Assembly: GCA_003279845.1 (NCBI GenBank)
Contig: QCGP01000003.1
Coordinates: 1 to 64,000 of the forward strand
Source of the DNA: Prochlorococcus sp. AG-388-F11
Lineage (GTDB): Bacteria; Cyanobacteriota; Cyanobacteriia; PCC-6307; Cyanobiaceae
Direction of reading: 5' to 3'
DNA: 64,000 nt
The translations under genes and the position numbers were made by a program. Shown here one piece after another: positions 1-9,759 of this stretch; the first letter of the stretch is position 1; every line of letters starts with the position of its first letter. The notes under the pieces are model-generated. The model saw only the letters and a list, made by a program, of their open reading frames with translations. It did no database searches and was not told the origin of the DNA.

Positions 1-2
1 TT

Positions 3-740
3 GTAAGTAGAGCGAATGCTGGTTTAGTAGTTTATTTGTTTGAAAATGAAGTACCAGAAATTCAAGAAGGTACTGTAAAAATTGTTGCTGTTTCGAGAGA
101 AGCAAATCCTCCTTCAAGAGCTGTTGGACCAAGAACGAAAGTAGCTGTTGATAGTGTCGAAGAAGAAGTTGACCCGGTAGGGGCCTGCATTGGAGCTAGA
201 GGAGCAAGAATTCAACAAGTAGTTAATGAGTTAAGAGGAGAAAAAATTGATGTTATCAAGTGGTCATCTAATCCAATACAGTATATTTTAAACTCTCTAA
301 GTCCTGCGAAAGTCGATCAAGTAAGACTTGTTGACCCAACAGGGCAACATGCCCACGTACTAGTTCCTCCTGATCAATTGAGTCTTGCGATAGGTAGAGA
401 AGGTCAAAATGTAAGACTTGCCGCTAGATTAACTGGTTGGAAAATTGATGTTAAAAACTCACATGAATACGATCAGGAAGCAGAAGACGCTGCAGTCTCT
501 GAATTAATCACTCAAAGGGAAGAAGAAGAAAATCTTCAACGAGAAGCTGAGCTAAGATTAGAAGCAGAACAAGCCGAGCGTGCTGCAGAAGATGCAAGGC
601 TAAGAGAGCTCTATCCTCTTCCTGAAGATGATCAAGAATACGGAGAAGAACAATACGAAGGAGAAACCTTTTCAGATAATGATCAACTAGAAACTATTCA
701 AGAAAGTGAACTATCAGTCAATGAGGAGAAAACACGGTGA
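3..740 (+). CDS. nusA: Transcription termination/antitermination factor NusA, C-terminal part (5' truncated by window edge)
   Basis: Frame open from window start (VSRANAGLVVYLFENEVPEIQEG...); KH-domain signatures DPVGACIGARGARIQ and LAIGREGQNVRLAARLTGWKIDV; followed by ylxR and infB as in bacterial nusA operons. Confidence 0.95.
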   Translation, partial: VSRANAGLVVYLFENEVPEIQEGTVKIVAVSREANPPSRAVGPRTKVAVDSVEEEVDPVGACIGARGARIQQVVNELRGEKIDVIKWSSNPIQYILNSLSPAKVDQVRLVDPTGQHAHVLVPPDQLSLAIGREGQNVRLAARLTGWKIDVKNSHEYDQEAEDAAVSELITQREEEENLQREAELRLEAEQAERAAEDARLRELYPLPEDDQEYGEEQYEGETFSDNDQLETIQESELSVNEEKTR

Positions 741-1020
741 TAAAACAATCCCATGTTATGCGATTATGCATTTCATGTAGAAAAAAATATGACCGGAAAG
801 GTCTTTTGAAGATTACCAAAGATCATAAACAAGGCATCATTTTGCAAAAGGGAATGGGGCGATCAGCTTACATTTGCAAGTCAAAAAAAAATGTTACTCA
901 GATTCCAAGATCAAAAAAAAGCTTCAAAAAGCTTTAAAGACATTTTTAGAGCCTGAATTTATTGAAATTTTTGAAAAACAAATTACAAGCTACAATGACA
1001 ATCCCAATAAGGGAATATAA
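737..1020 (+). CDS. ylxR: YlxR/DUF448 family protein; frame interrupted at A9 run (ORF as given stops at 937; -1 frame continues to 1020)
   Basis: MRLCISCRKKYDRKGLLKI...GRSAYIC matches YlxR; located between nusA and infB. After the A9 run (883-891) the -1 frame reads CYSDSKIKKKLQKALKTFLEPEFIEIFEKQITSYNDNPNKGI*, the expected YlxR C-terminus. Confidence 0.85.
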
Positions 1021-1067
1021 TTAAATTAAATCCTCTTGAATTTCAAAAAGAGTACAAAACAGATTAA

Positions 1068-4000
1068 ATGACTATCAGCGATAAAATCAGAATTTACGAA
1101 CTTTCCAGAGACTTAAATCTGGAAAATAAGGATATATTGGATGCCGCTCAAAAACTTTCAATTTCAGTAAAAAGCCATAGCAGTTCAATTAGTGCAGGAG
1201 ACGCAAAAAAAATAAAAAATCTTATTAGTAAAAGTAATTCGGATAAAAAAATACTTTCCGTTAATAAACCTCCAATTAAAAAAGATAATTACAAAGCTAA
1301 CAAAGAAGATAAATCTCCTGTTACCACCTCTGAAAAAGGTAAACCTCTCAAAGACAATTCAAAAAAACCATTATTGATAAAACCACTAATAAACAAGCCT
1401 GAGAATATAAAAATAATATCAAATCAACCAAAAAATCAAAACAAACCAACTATTTTAAGCAGTAGTTTACAATCTCAATCTAATCTTCGAAATCAGAACT
1501 TGAAAAATAAACCTTCACAAAATTTTGTTCAAGATAAAAAAAATAGTCATAACAATACAACCCCAAATATCAAAAGCCCTGCAAAACCACCTTTTCAACT
1601 CATTGAAAAACCTAAGAATTTAATAAACAATTTAAAGAATAATGAATCTACCAAAAGCTTAGATAATTCAAAAAGCAAAGGACAACCACTAAGCAAATCT
1701 GATCAAAATTCAAACAAACCAAAAACAAAAAATTTTAATAATAGGATAAATCCTCCCGAGCTAGTAGGAGCCCCTATAAGAAGAGATGAACCCAAGTTGA
1801 CCCCTGATAAGCAAAATACTAACAATAAGCAAAACATTTCTTTTAAACAAACTAACCCAAAAAAAGCTGGGGCTCCCAATAGACCCGGCATGCCCAATAG
1901 ATCTGGTATGCCCAATAGACCCGGCATGCCCAATAGATCTGGGGCTCCCAATAGACCCGGCATGCCCAATAGATCCGGCATGCCCAATAGATCTGGGGCT
2001 CCCAATAGACCCGGCATGCCCAATAGATCTGGGACTCCCAATAGACCTGGCATGCCCAATAGACCTGGCATGCCCAATAGATCTAGTGGGAATTTCAGAC
2101 AAGGAAGTTCCGTTAAACAAAGTAATTTCAATAGGCCTGGTTCTAAATTCAATCCCCAAAATGCACCTGGGATTAGAAAACCAGTATCCCCTAATGAACT
2201 TTTGCAACTTCAAAAAACTAATAATTCTGGTAAAGATAAATTAAGTAATAATAAAAATGAAAAGCAAAATATTGAGTCACCTAAACAGAAGGTAAAAGCT
2301 CCAAATAGTCGTCCAAATTCTGCTCCGAGCTCCAAAAAACCGCCTCATAGAGCATTCTCAAATGGTTCAAAAAAACCAGGAAGAACAGATTGGGATGATA
2401 GCGCGAAACTTGAAGCATTAAGAAATAAACATCCTCAGAAACAAAGGCAAAAAGTTCATATTATCGGGGAGAATGATGAGTCATTAACATCTGAAACCAG
2501 TGGGTATTCAGGTGAGAAAATTTCAATATTATCAGCTAGTTTGGCTCGTCCAAAGAAAGAAAAATCTGATGAACTTAAATCTCAAAAATCAATAAAACAA
2601 TTCAAAAAGAAGAAAAAAGAGACTACAAGGCAAAGGCAGAAAAGAAGAGCAATGGAACTAAAGGCTGCCAAAGAAGCCAAACAAGTAAGACCTGAGATGA
2701 TAATAGTTCCCGAAGATAATTTAACAGTTCAAGAACTAGCTGATAAATTAAGTCTTGAAAGTTCTGAAATAATCAAATCTCTTTTCTTTAAAGGGATAAC
2801 GGCAACTGTAACCCAATCTCTTGACTTAGCAACTATTGAGACAGTAGCGGAAGAATTTGGAGTACCCGTTTTACAAGATGATATCCAAGAAGCTGCAGAG
2901 AAAACAGTAGATATGATTGAATCAGATGATATTGATAACCTAATAAAGAGGCCACCTGTAATTACAGTTATGGGTCATGTGGATCATGGTAAAACAAGTC
3001 TTTTGGATTCCATAAGAGAATCAAGAGTAGCTTCGGGAGAAGCTGGCGGGATAACTCAACATATAGGAGCTTATCAAGTTGAATTTGAACATGAATCTAA
3101 AAAGAGAAAATTGACTTTTCTTGATACCCCTGGTCATGAAGCCTTCACAGCAATGAGAGCTAGGGGCACAAAAGTTACTGATGTAGCTGTTCTTGTAGTT
3201 GCCGCTGATGATGGTTGTAGACCTCAAACACTTGAAGCCATTAGTCACGCAAGAGCTGCAAAAGTTCCAATCGTTGTAGCAATTAACAAAATTGACAAGG
3301 AAGGTGCATCTCCAGACAGAGTCAAGCAGGAACTATCAGAAAAAGATTTAATTGCTGAAGATTGGGGAGGAGATACTGTTATGGTCCCAGTGAGTGCAAT
3401 AAAAAAACAAAATATTGATAAACTTCTCGAAATGATTTTATTAGTTTCTGAAGTTGAAGATCTACAAGCTAACCCGCACAGATCGGCCAAGGTACTGTTA
3501 TCGAAGCTCATCTTGATAAAGCCAAAGGTCCTGTAGCTACTTTGTTAGTACAAAATGGCACCTTAAAATCTGGGGATGTTTTGGCTGCAGGCTCAGTACT
3601 TGGGAAAATTAGAGCAATGGTTGATGAACATGGTAATAGAATCAAAGAAGCAGGACCATCATTCCCAGTTGAAGCACTAGGCTTTAGTGAGGTACCAACA
3701 GCAGGCGATGAATTTGCAGTCTACTCTGATGAGAAAATAGCTCGATCGATTGTCGGAGATAGAGCTACAGATGCAAGAGCCATAAAATTAGCTCAGCAAA
3801 TGGCTTCTAGGAGAGTTAGTCTATCAACCCTATCAACGCAAGCTAGTGATGGAGAACTAAAAGAGTTAAACTTAATCCTTAAAGCTGATGTTCAAGGAAG
3901 TGTTGAAGCCATATTAGGATCACTAGAACAATTACCAAAAAATGAAGTTCAAGTCAGAGTTTTACTCTCTGCTCCGGGAGAAATAACTGAGACAGATATA

Positions 4001-4474
4001 GATCTCGCAGCTGCATCAGGGTCAGTAATCATTGGATTTAACACATCATTAGCATCTGGAGCAAAAAGAGCAGCTGATGCTAATGATGTTGATATACGAG
4101 AATATGAAGTAATTTATAAATTATTGGAAGATATTCAGTTGGCTATGGAGGGTCTTCTTGAACCTGATCTTGTAGAAGAATCATTAGGTAAGGCCCAAGT
4201 TCGCGCAACTTTTGCAGTTGGTAAAGGAGCCATCGCAGGCTGTTATATACAAACTGGTAAACTTCAACGAAATTGTTCTCTTAGAGTCCTTAGATCAGAT
4301 AAAGTAATTTTTGAGGGTAATTTAGACTCTCTAAAAAGATCTAAAGATGATGTTAAAGAAGTAAATACAGGATTTGAATGTGGAGTTGGCTGCGATAAAT
4401 TCTCTTCGTGGAATGAAGGAGACATAATCGAAGCATTCAAATTTGTTACTAAAAAAAGGACATTAGCTAAATAA
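1068..4474 (+). CDS. infB: Translation initiation factor IF-2, split into two ORFs (1068-3536 and 3542-4474) by a 1-nt frame break near 3488-3491
   Basis: G1 [35 protein letters not shown]; second ORF has IF-2 domains II-IV. Reading GGTACTGTTATCGAAGCTCATCTTGATAAAGCC gives [23 protein letters not shown] joining both parts. Confidence 0.95.
1869..2084 (+). repeat. In-frame 18-bp tandem repeat (12 units of G[M/A/T]PNR[P/S]) in the IF-2 N-terminal linker
   Basis: Read directly: repeated GG(C/G)(ATG/GCT/ACT)CCCAATAGA(CCC/TCT/TCC) units from 1869 to 2084. Confidence 0.9.
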
Positions 4475-4487
4475 TCAAATATTTTAC

Positions 4488-4727
4488 TTATTTTTCTTTA
4501 TTCTTATCTAGAAATAATAAAGAAGGAAACAATATACAAGCGCCTAATTGTATGAGAATGTTATTTAGTTGTAATTCACTACCTGTTGCAAATTTGGAAA
4601 GCATTATTAAAAGTCCCAAGAATGCCGAACCACTAAAAGCTATCCACAATATTCTCCTTAATCCCTTGAAAGGGGTCTGGGATTCCTTTAATAATTTTTT
4701 TTTTAATTCAGGATCTATTTTTGACAT
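4488..4727 (-). CDS. DUF3493 / LPA1-like small membrane protein
   Basis: MSKIDPELKKKLLKESQTPFKGLRRILWIAFSGSAFLGLLIM... resembles the conserved cyanobacterial DUF3493 family. Confidence 0.6.
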   Translation of the reverse strand: MSKIDPELKKKLLKESQTPFKGLRRILWIAFSGSAFLGLLIMLSKFATGSELQLNNILIQLGACILFPSLLFLDKNKEK

Positions 4728-4781
4728 AAATTCTTTAAATTATAGAATTAAGTTTATATGAAAAATCAATAAATTAATATT

Positions 4782-4853
4782 GCCGGTATAGCTCAGGGGT
4801 AGAGCAACTGTTTCGTAAACAGTAAGTCATTGGTTCAATTCCAATTATCGGCA
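4782..4853 (+). tRNA. tRNA-Thr (anticodon CGT)
   Basis: Acceptor GCCGGTA/TATCGGC, anticodon stem-loop ACTGT-TTCGTAA-ACAGT, T-loop GGTTCAATTCC. Confidence 0.9.
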
Positions 4854-5048
4854 TTTTAAACGAAATAAAAATGATTCTTAGAATTAAAAAATTTAAATTT
4901 TTTAACTTGTTTATGATGTTCCTTCTAATCTTTTTCTTTTTACGACCTAAGTATGTAGTAAATCTTTTTTTAAAACCATGGAAATTAATACTATGAAAAG
5001 TAAATTGTCGATATATAGTAAAGTGTTGTTTGCAAACTTCATAAAGAA

Positions 5049-6145
5049 ATGAAATCTGTCAATACCTGGAATTTAACACATAATAAACTACATCAACTAT
5101 TCAAAGACAATTACGAATTTATTTCGATTCAAGTCCGTGGTAATACTTGGGAGCCAATAACTAGATGGTTAAGATTAGATTCAAGAATTTTCAGAGAAAC
5201 TACTAGCAGAGCAAGAATAACCTTGTGCGATATTGAATCTCTAGCAGAAATTTATAACTATAGATCTATCAGATGGAAAGCAAAGAAATTAACTCCATTA
5301 CCGAGTCAATTAATTCCAAAGTCTTTAAAAAAAAAATATTCTCCGCAAGCTACCTATCATCAAACAACTTGCCTACGAAATAGAAATAGTTTTTTATAAA
5401 TATAGTGAAAACACTTCAGATCATTTGATATCTATTTTGATACCTGCAAGAAATGAAGCTGGTAATAAGGGACTTTTAATAAACGCATTAAATAAATTCA
5501 AAGAAATTCCTAATAAATTAGAAATTATATTTGTTGAAGGGAATAGTAATGATAATACATATGAAATTCTGAAAGAGCTAAAAGAAAACTTCTCAGATTT
5601 TTTTAACATATCTCTTTTAAAACAAACTTCTAAAGGCAAAAAAAATGCTGTTGTAGATGGATTGAATATTTCTTCAGGAGAAACACTCGCCATAATTGAT
5701 AGCGACTTTACAGTAGATATTGATGACAGTATTGCTGCTATTATGGAATCCACTAAAAATGAAAATATCCTAATTAATTGTGCTCGCACAACTTTCCCCA
5801 TGGAAAAAGATGCAATGAGATGGGCTAACTATATAGGAAATCGACTCTTTGCAATATTTTTTATCAATTCTCATAAACAAACCAATTTCTGATTCACTTT
5901 GTGGCACAAAAGTTTTCTCAAGGAAATTCTTTAAATTTATGAAACAAAATGGAAGCTGGGATTCCAAGTCTGACCCATTTGGAGACTTCACAATAATATT
6001 TGAAGCAGCAAAAAATAACATTAAAATACTAAATTATCCTGTTAGATATTACGCCAGAAAATCTGGAGCACCAAATATATCTAGATGGATCGATGGATTA
6101 AAACTCCTCAAAGTATGCTGGATTTATATGATTTCCGATATTTGA
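5049..6145 (+). pseudogene. Truncated methyltransferase C-terminus fused to family 2 glycosyltransferase; reading frame broken at A10 (5327-5336) and T6 (5857-5862)
   Basis: ORF 5049-5399 resembles the C-terminus of a SAM methyltransferase (NTWEPITRWLRL...DIESLAEIYNY). It continues in the next frame as LKKNILRKLPIIKQLAYEIEIVFYKYSENTSDHLISILIPARNEAGN (GT2 start), then in a third frame after T6 (ILINKPISDSLCGTKVFSRKF...FGDFTIIFEAAK...PVRYYAR). Confidence 0.75.
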
Positions 6146-6252
6146 ATTTTAAGAAATCTTCAGAAGTATCTTCTAAACATTTTTAATTTCACCAAATAAG
6201 CTCTAAACTAGTTAGATTCTTAGTGATGACTAATTCATAATAGTTCTACGGT

Positions 6253-7872
6253 ATGAATTTTAATTTTGAATTCAAAAAATTAAATAAAAGAAATTCCAGC
6301 AGAAAGCACTTTGGAAAAATTCTTACTGTAAGACTTCCCTGTAATCCTATATTTCCAATAGGTCCAATTTATTTAGTTGACCATATTCATAAATGTTTTC
6401 CAGATATTGAACAACAATTTATAGATCTAGCAATAATTCCATCTAATAAAGTTTCCAAACTTCTAGCTAGAAAGATTGATCAATTTCGACCTCATTTAAT
6501 AATTTTTTCTTGGAGAGATATACAAATTTATGCACCTGTTGATGGCAGAAGTGGAAATCCCCTACAAAACTCTTTTGAAGTGTTCTACTCAAAAAATATC
6601 CTTAAAAAAATTAGAGGTTCTTGGGGAGGATTAAAATTAATTGCATCTCATTATGGAGAAATATATAGAAATACTTCTTTAGTCAAGATGGGACTAAAAA
6701 GAGCAGAAAAATACAATAAAAATATAAAAATAATTTTAGGAGGTGGGGCTGTTAGTGTCTTCTATGAACAATTGGGAAATCTACTTCCAAAAGGAACTGT
6801 TATTTCAGTTGGAGAGGGAGAAAATCTCATAGAAAAATTGATTAGAGGAGATTCAATAAAGGAAGAAAGATGTTACATTGCTGGACAAAAACCTAGGGAA
6901 AAATTAATACATGAACAACCTTCAGGCACTATTAAGACTGCCTGCAACTATAAATATATTAAATCAATATGGCCAGAATTTAATTGGTACATAGATGGAG
7001 GAGATTACTATGTGGGGGTACAAACAAAAAGAGGTTGTCCTCATAATTGTTGTTTCTGTGTTTATACAGTTGTAGAGGGGAAGCAGGTTCGCGTTAATCC
7101 TGTCAACGAAGTAATTAAAGAAATGAAGCAACTTTATGATCTTGGAGTGAGGGGATTTTGGTTCACAGATGCGCAGTTTATTCCAGCCAAAAAACATATT
7201 GAAGATGCAAAAACGCTTTTGCAAGCAATTAAGGATCAAGGCTGGGTCGATATCAATTGGGCTGCATATATCAGAGCAGATAATATTGATGCTGAGCTAG
7301 CTCAGCTTATGGTTGATACTGGTATGAGTTATTTTGAAATAGGTATCACGTCGGGATCTCAAGAACTTGTTAGAAAAATGAAATTAGCGTATGACCTTGA
7401 AACTGTATTAAATAATTGCAGAATGCTAGTCAAATCAGGTTTCAAAAATCATGTTTCAGTCAATTATTCCTTTAATGTTTTTGATGAAACGCCCAGCACC
7501 ATAAGACAAACAATTGCTTACCATAGAGAATTAGAAAATATTTTTGGTAAAGGTTTAGTTGATCCAGCTATATTCTTTATAGGTTTGCAACCTCACACTC
7601 TTCTTGAGAAGTACGCCTTGGAACATAAAATTTTGAAGCCAAACTATAATCCAATGAGCATGATGCCGTGGACAGCGAGAAAACTTCTTTGGAATCCAGG
7701 CTCATTAGGGAAAAAACTTGGTCAGGTTTGCTTAGAAGCATTTGATAATCTAGAAGATGAATTTGGTAAAACTGTTATCGACATTCTTGAGAAAAAATAT
7801 GGAAAGTCTTCCCTAAAAGAATCCTTAAAAGTCCGTCCCTTATCAGAAAGGAAATTAGCTCATTCTAAATAA
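6253..7872 (+). CDS. B12-binding-domain radical SAM protein
   Basis: RGCPHNCCFCVY gives the CxxxCxxC radical SAM motif; N-terminal B12-binding-like region with GGGAVSVF and EGENLIEKL. Confidence 0.85.
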   Translation: MNFNFEFKKLNKRNSSRKHFGKILTVRLPCNPIFPIGPIYLVDHIHKCFPDIEQQFIDLAIIPSNKVSKLLARKIDQFRPHLIIFSWRDIQIYAPVDGRSGNPLQNSFEVFYSKNILKKIRGSWGGLKLIASHYGEIYRNTSLVKMGLKRAEKYNKNIKIILGGGAVSVFYEQLGNLLPKGTVISVGEGENLIEKLIRGDSIKEERCYIAGQKPREKLIHEQPSGTIKTACNYKYIKSIWPEFNWYIDGGDYYVGVQTKRGCPHNCCFCVYTVVEGKQVRVNPVNEVIKEMKQLYDLGVRGFWFTDAQFIPAKKHIEDAKTLLQAIKDQGWVDINWAAYIRADNIDAELAQLMVDTGMSYFEIGITSGSQELVRKMKLAYDLETVLNNCRMLVKSGFKNHVSVNYSFNVFDETPSTIRQTIAYHRELENIFGKGLVDPAIFFIGLQPHTLLEKYALEHKILKPNYNPMSMMPWTARKLLWNPGSLGKKLGQVCLEAFDNLEDEFGKTVIDILEKKYGKSSLKESLKVRPLSERKLAHSK

Positions 7873-7887
7873 AAAATTGAACCGTTA

Positions 7888-8205
7888 TTAATCCTCTTTC
7901 TCAATTGAACTAGAAATTCCTTTCGATTTTAATGATTCTGAGTAGAATTCTGCTGGCTCTAAATCACAAACAATTACCAACCCTACACCGGTATTATGTG
8001 CCTCAAGCATTATCGCAATAGCATCTTGTTCGCTTAATTGCGGCACAACTTCTCGCAGTGAAATAGTGACATACTCCATAGAATTAACTGGGTCATTATG
8101 AAGTAAAACCTTATATTTTGGAGATTTATTTTTTAGTTCAGCAGGTTTTTTTTCAATCACTGCTGAATTATTACTTACACTTTGTTCAAGATTTATAGAT
8201 ATCAT
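7888..8205 (-). CDS. clpS: ATP-dependent Clp protease adaptor ClpS
   Basis: YKVLLHNDPVNSMEYVTISLREVVPQLSEQDAIAIMLEAHNTGVGLVIVCDLEPAEFY is a canonical ClpS core. Confidence 0.93.
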   Translation of the reverse strand: MISINLEQSVSNNSAVIEKKPAELKNKSPKYKVLLHNDPVNSMEYVTISLREVVPQLSEQDAIAIMLEAHNTGVGLVIVCDLEPAEFYSESLKSKGISSSIEKED

Positions 8206-8236
8206 TAAAATTTTAAAATCTAAATAATACTAATAA

Positions 8237-9463
8237 TTATATATTAATTATTCTTTCCATTGCATTAATGACATTCGATCGTGAGTTAAATGCTGACAAA
8301 CGAAAATACCCCTCTCCTGATAATCCAAATCCGCTTCCAGGTGTCCCCACTACACTAACTTTTTGAAGAAGGAAATCAAAAAAGTCCCAAGATGTCATTT
8401 GATCAGGAACTTTAATCCAGATATAAGGAGCATTGTCCCCACCATAAACTTTATATCCTACATTCCGAAGTTTATTTTTCATAATTTTTGCATTTTCCAT
8501 ATAAAAATCAATTAAACCTCTCACCTGTTTTTTCCCTTCAAGAGAATAAACAGCCTCTGCTCCTTTCTGAACCACATAACTTACTCCATTAAACTTTGTA
8601 GATTGTCGCCTATTCCAAAGAGGCCATAAGTCTATTTCCTCATTTGTTGAGCTCAAACCTTTGAGATTTTTAGGTATTACTGTAAAAGCACATCTGACTC
8701 CAGTGAATCCTGCATTCTTTGAAAAAGATCTAAATTCAATAGCACAATCCTTTGCTCCCTCAATCTCATATATTGAGTGAGGGATATCATTATCTTGAAT
8801 AAATGCTTCATAAGCTGCATCAAAAAGTATTAGAGATTTGTTTTGAAGAGCATAGTCAACCCACTTTTTCAATTCTTTTTTATTAATCGTTGCTCCGGTA
8901 GGATTATTAGGAAAACAAAGATATAAAATATCAACTTTTTTTTCAGGCAGTTCTGGCAGAAAGTTATTCCCCTCGTTTATTGCAAGATATGTCAATCCTT
9001 GATAAGTACCATTTTCAAGAGCATCTCCAGTTCTGCCTGTCATAACGTTACTGTCTACATAAACAGGGTAAACAGGATCTGTCACAGCAATTGAATTATC
9101 TTTGCCAAGAATATCTAAAATATTGCTACAATCACATTTTGATCCATCTGAAACAAAGATTTCTTCAGGTGAAATTTGACAGCCTCTAGAAATAAAATCA
9201 TGCTCAGATATTTTTTCTCTCAGCCAAGAATAACCTTGTTCTGGTCCGTAACCTCTAAAACCGTCTGTTGTTCCCATATCATCTAAAGCTTTACCCATAG
9301 CCTCTATACATGCTCTAGGTAATGGTTCTGTAACATCTCCTATACCAAGCTTAATAATTTCAGCACTCTTATTTAATTGAGAATATATTTTTACTCTTTT
9401 TGCAATTTCAGGGAATAAATAACCTGCTTTGAGTTTTAAATAGTTTTCGTTTACTTGAACCAC
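8237..9463 (-). CDS. dapL: LL-diaminopimelate aminotransferase
   Basis: Class I/II aminotransferase of DapL type: [60 protein letters not shown]. Confidence 0.93.
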   Translation of the reverse strand: MVQVNENYLKLKAGYLFPEIAKRVKIYSQLNKSAEIIKLGIGDVTEPLPRACIEAMGKALDDMGTTDGFRGYGPEQGYSWLREKISEHDFISRGCQISPEEIFVSDGSKCDCSNILDILGKDNSIAVTDPVYPVYVDSNVMTGRTGDALENGTYQGLTYLAINEGNNFLPELPEKKVDILYLCFPNNPTGATINKKELKKWVDYALQNKSLILFDAAYEAFIQDNDIPHSIYEIEGAKDCAIEFRSFSKNAGFTGVRCAFTVIPKNLKGLSSTNEEIDLWPLWNRRQSTKFNGVSYVVQKGAEAVYSLEGKKQVRGLIDFYMENAKIMKNKLRNVGYKVYGGDNAPYIWIKVPDQMTSWDFFDFLLQKVSVVGTPGSGFGLSGEGYFRLSAFNSRSNVINAMERIINI

Positions 9464-9759
9464 TTTTGATAAAGATTGAACCTTTATAAGGATAAATGAT
9501 CAACGTGCTTTAGTGGTGATTAGATGTTAATATTATTTTAGTTATGGTTAATTTAAGAGATAATCATAGCTATGAATTCAATTTCAATTAGTTTGAAAAT
9601 CGTTTAAAGCTTTATAAATAGCAGAATTCAATCACTTTTAACTTTATTAATTTTAAAAAGTAAATAATAAAAGCTATAAAAATTGCTTTATTAAAAGATA
9701 AAAATCTAATTCTTTAATTTAGATGATTTTCAAAATCCAAATCATTCAGAATCAATTAT

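Noticed and set aside
1703-2213. Two overlapping minus-strand ORFs (149 and 150 aa) with repetitive LLGMPG / RSIGHA sequence
   Set aside because: Antisense translations of the infB minisatellite; open only because of the 18-bp periodicity.
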